45,802 bases of DNA from Acidobacteriota bacterium (GTDB lineage: Bacteria; Acidobacteriota; Thermoanaerobaculia; Multivoradales; JAHZIX01), in assembly GCA_034211275.1 (NCBI GenBank), contig JAXHTF010000033.1, forward strand, positions 1-45,802. The letters run 5' to 3'. The stretch's first letter is position 1; each line of letters opens with the position of its first letter. The notes under the pieces are model-generated. The model had not been told where the DNA came from and ran no database searches. It saw only the letters and a program-made list of their open reading frames with translations. The position numbers and the translations under genes are program-made. Positions 43,741 to 45,802 of the stretch are shown one piece after another.

Positions 43741-45336
43741 TCAGCCGATATCCACCCGCCCGGCGCCGATTTGCACCAGCTTGGGCTCGTGGAAGCGGGT
43801 GTCGGTGGGGCCGTTCTCCAGCCGCAGGACGCCGCGGGGGCAGACGGCGGCGCAGATGCCGCAGCCGACGCAGGAGGCGCGGACGATGTTCTGGCCGCGC
43901 TGGGCGTACCAGCGGACGTCGATGCCCATCTCGCAGTAGGTGGAGCAATTGCCGCAGGAGATGCACTGGCCGCCGTTGGTGGTGATGCGGAAGCGCGACT
44001 TGAAGCGCTGGACGATGCCGAGAATCGCCGCCAGCGGGCAGCCGAAGCGGCACCAAACCCGGTTGCCCATGAGGGGGTAGAAGCCGGTGCCGACGACGCC
44101 GGCGAAGATCGAGCCGATGAGGAAGCCGTACCACTTCTGGAACTTCCAGGTGGCGTTGCCCAGCAAGGGGTCGCCGCCCTGGGCGGTGAAGAAGTTGGTC
44201 AGCACCACGCCGGTCATCACCACCGCCGCCACCAGCACGCCGTGCACCAGCCAGCGTTCCACTCGCCAGGCTTTGAGGCTTTTGTCGGAGAGGTGGCGGA
44301 ACGGATCGCCGAGGGTCTCCGCCAGACCGCCGCAGCCGCACACCCAGGAGCAATACCAGCGCTTGCCGAAGAAGAAGGCGAAGAGGGGCACCAGCAGCAC
44401 CGCCAGGCCAATACCCCAGAAAAGGATGAACCATCCCAGTACGCCGCTGGACATCAGCTGCTCGAGATTCCAGCCGTAGAAGAAGTCGTAGTCCAGGGGC
44501 CAGGCGTTCTTGAAGTCGTAGGCCGGCTGGTTGAGGGCGCCGAGGATGGTGGGGATGAGGAAGGCGAAGCCTAGCTGGAAGAAGCTCACCGACACCGTGC
44601 GCACCATCTGGTAGCGGTTGTGGCGGTAGTGGATGCCCATGCGCAGGCCCATCACCAGGATGGCCAGGGTGTAGATCAGCCCGTAGAAGAACCACCGGTC
44701 CGCCGGTCCGCCGGTCAGCCAGCGGCTCACCGGATCACCGAGACGAATCCAGTTGACGATGTACGCGGGGAAGAAGTAGAGGGCGATGTAAAAGCCGATG
44801 AGGAGGATGCCCAGGGCGATGCCGAAGTACCCTCGAGACTTCAGCGAGCTGAACCACACGCCGTTGTTCTTGATCCCCGCCGGCTGGCGCCAGATCTGGG
44901 GCAGGAAGAAGATCACTCCACCGAGGCTGGCGAGACCGATGCTGAGCCAGAAGAACAGTCCCGTGCTCGCGGCCAGCGGTCCCCGGGTCGCCTCCCGGGC
45001 GATGTGGAAGCGGTATTCGGTGCGCTGGTAGTCGCCGATTTGGGAGCCCAGGCTCGTCTCCGCCGCGTCGAGGGCCGTCTCCAGCCGCTCGAGGAACGCC
45101 CCCACGGAGTCGAAGTACTGCCCTTCCATGGCCTGCAGCTCCGGTCCCAGAGCGGAGCGGTGGGCTTCCTGGATCACTCCCCGCTCTTCCAGCGCGGCCA
45201 GGGCTTCCGGGGTGATCTGATAGCCGCCGAGGGTGAGGGCGAAGAAGAAGATCCCCAGACCGAGGGCGAAGGCGGCGAAGCCGGCGCCTCGCAGGAGGGT
45301 CAGAGTGCGCTGGGATCCGGATTCCTGGTGGGCCAT
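43741..45336 (-). CDS. Membrane-bound polyferredoxin (NosR/NapH-like 4Fe-4S protein)
   Basis: 531 residues. About eight membrane helices, with a 100-residue soluble segment between helices 1 and 2 (about 35-140). Two juxtamembrane cysteine pairs (CSWVCGCGG, where the Pro of the usual CxxxCP is replaced; CRFGCP) and two C-terminal 4Fe-4S motifs (CISCGNCSTYC and CVGCGICAAVCP) suggest electron transfer across the membrane to or from a quinol or periplasmic partner. The CxxxCP plus 2[4Fe-4S] arrangement is that of NosR, NapH and CcoG relatives; none can be chosen from context. GAGGA lies 8 nt before the ATG. The gene upstream encodes a probable flavin oxidoreductase, a plausible electron donor. 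Confidence 0.9.
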   Translation of the reverse strand: MAHQESGSQRTLTLLRGAGFAAFALGLGIFFFALTLGGYQITPEALAALEERGVIQEAHRSALGPELQAMEGQYFDSVGAFLERLETALDAAETSLGSQIGDYQRTEYRFHIAREATRGPLAASTGLFFWLSIGLASLGGVIFFLPQIWRQPAGIKNNGVWFSSLKSRGYFGIALGILLIGFYIALYFFPAYIVNWIRLGDPVSRWLTGGPADRWFFYGLIYTLAILVMGLRMGIHYRHNRYQMVRTVSVSFFQLGFAFLIPTILGALNQPAYDFKNAWPLDYDFFYGWNLEQLMSSGVLGWFILFWGIGLAVLLVPLFAFFFGKRWYCSWVCGCGGLAETLGDPFRHLSDKSLKAWRVERWLVHGVLVAAVVMTGVVLTNFFTAQGGDPLLGNATWKFQKWYGFLIGSIFAGVVGTGFYPLMGNRVWCRFGCPLAAILGIVQRFKSRFRITTNGGQCISCGNCSTYCEMGIDVRWYAQRGQNIVRASCVGCGICAAVCPRGVLRLENGPTDTRFHEPKLVQIGAGRVDIG

Positions 45337-45405
45337 GATGGGAGTCCTCGGGTTGACGGAAAGATCCTCGAAACAAGACTTGAGGCGACGATCAGGAAGC
45401 GCCCA

Positions 45406-45802
45406 CTAGGAAGCGCGACGGAGCCGCAGGAAGCCCGCCAGGCCGCGCTTGCGCCGGAGCTTGACCGGCCGGTCGGGATGGCGCCGGTTGTAGAGCTCCA
45501 CCAGCCGGTTCTCGTATTGGCGATAGATCTCGGGATCGAAATTGGCGGCGCCCAGGTTCTCCAGCACCGCCGGCAGCGGGCGCTCTTCCTCGATCCATTG
45601 CTCGCACAGGGCGTGGCGGTAGCGAATGCCCATGAGGTTGAAGCCCTGCACCGCCTGATCCTCCCGGCGATAGTTGATCCGCAGGGCGCGCTCGCCATCC
45701 TCGTGCTCCCAGTAGAGCGTCTCCTGATCCTCCGGCAGCTCCGACGGCACGGTGCCGTAGACCTGCCATTCGAGATCGAAGAACTTGGCCGAGTTGAACC
45801 AG
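45406..45802 (-). CDS. C-terminus of probable NAD(P)/FAD-dependent oxidoreductase, 5' end outside window
   Basis: The frame is open to the right edge, and 131 C-terminal residues are visible. The segment WFNSAKFFDLEWQVYGTV resembles the C-terminal interface domain of pyridine-nucleotide flavoproteins of the NADH-dehydrogenase/nitrite-reductase type, then a Glu- and Arg-rich tail ending LRRKRGLAGFLRLRRAS. The FAD- and NAD-binding parts would lie outside the window, so the call rests on recall of this segment only. It is 69 nt upstream of the polyferredoxin gene on the same strand, which suggests a redox pair in one operon. Confidence 0.55.
   Translation of the reverse strand, partial: WFNSAKFFDLEWQVYGTVPSELPEDQETLYWEHEDGERALRINYRREDQAVQGFNLMGIRYRHALCEQWIEEERPLPAVLENLGAANFDPEIYRQYENRLVELYNRRHPDRPVKLRRKRGLAGFLRLRRAS

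Noticed and set aside
1-45802. CRISPR arrays, insertion sequences, transposases or prophage genes
   Set aside because: I saw no spaced direct repeats, terminal inverted repeats with transposase, or phage structural genes.

Overview
This is a high-GC bacterial chromosome segment. Its left 27 kb is one minus-strand operon for a hybrid NRPS-PKS assembly line that runs off the left edge. The organism looks Gram-negative: there are at least five lipobox-type lipoproteins, a GntR/ABC/M1-peptidase operon, a NosR/NapH-like polyferredoxin and a GH13 lipoprotein. Acidobacteriota (Thermoanaerobaculia-like) or a myxobacterium-like lineage would fit, but nothing here settles the phylum.

Layout of the biosynthetic region, read in the direction of transcription (right to left): (1) 27063-21442, FAAL-ACP-C-A-T loader; (2) 21417-16654, PKS module KS-AT-KR-ACP; (3) 16657-15329, free-standing luciferase-like flavin monooxygenase; (4) 15332-10473, C-A-T-E; (5) 10476 to beyond base 1, C-A-T-E-C-A-T-E-C..., cut by the window. 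Genes 2 to 5 are chained by ATGA/GTGA 4-nt overlaps. Colinear reading gives a fatty-acylated aliphatic amino acid, extended by malonate and ketoreduced (a statine-like gamma-amino-beta-hydroxy unit), possibly oxidised by the monooxygenase, then at least three D-configured residues in a row. No thioesterase, transporter, regulator or PPTase is visible, so the rest must lie to the left or elsewhere.

A 385-nt lower-GC spacer with a 10-bp inverted repeat separates this operon from a divergent TPR-like lipoprotein gene (27449-29539). Next come an S41-type peptidase lipoprotein, a small lipoprotein, a VapB/VapC-type toxin-antitoxin pair, a secreted six-cysteine miniprotein, an alpha/beta-hydrolase lipoprotein, a tRNA-Glu(TTC) and a GH13 lipoprotein. 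Converging on the last is a minus-strand operon of five genes: YtrA-type GntR repressor, ABC ATPase, ABC permease, second ABC ATPase, and an ABC-2 permease fused to an M1 metallopeptidase. The right end holds a membrane polyferredoxin with a good terminator, and the C-terminus of a probable flavin oxidoreductase that runs off the right edge.

Short in-frame tandem repeats (9, 12, 15, 18 or 21 bp units) recur in linkers and loops of the large genes and in two unrelated lipoproteins. Substrate codes were read by eye against the GrsA-Phe frame and are provisional.
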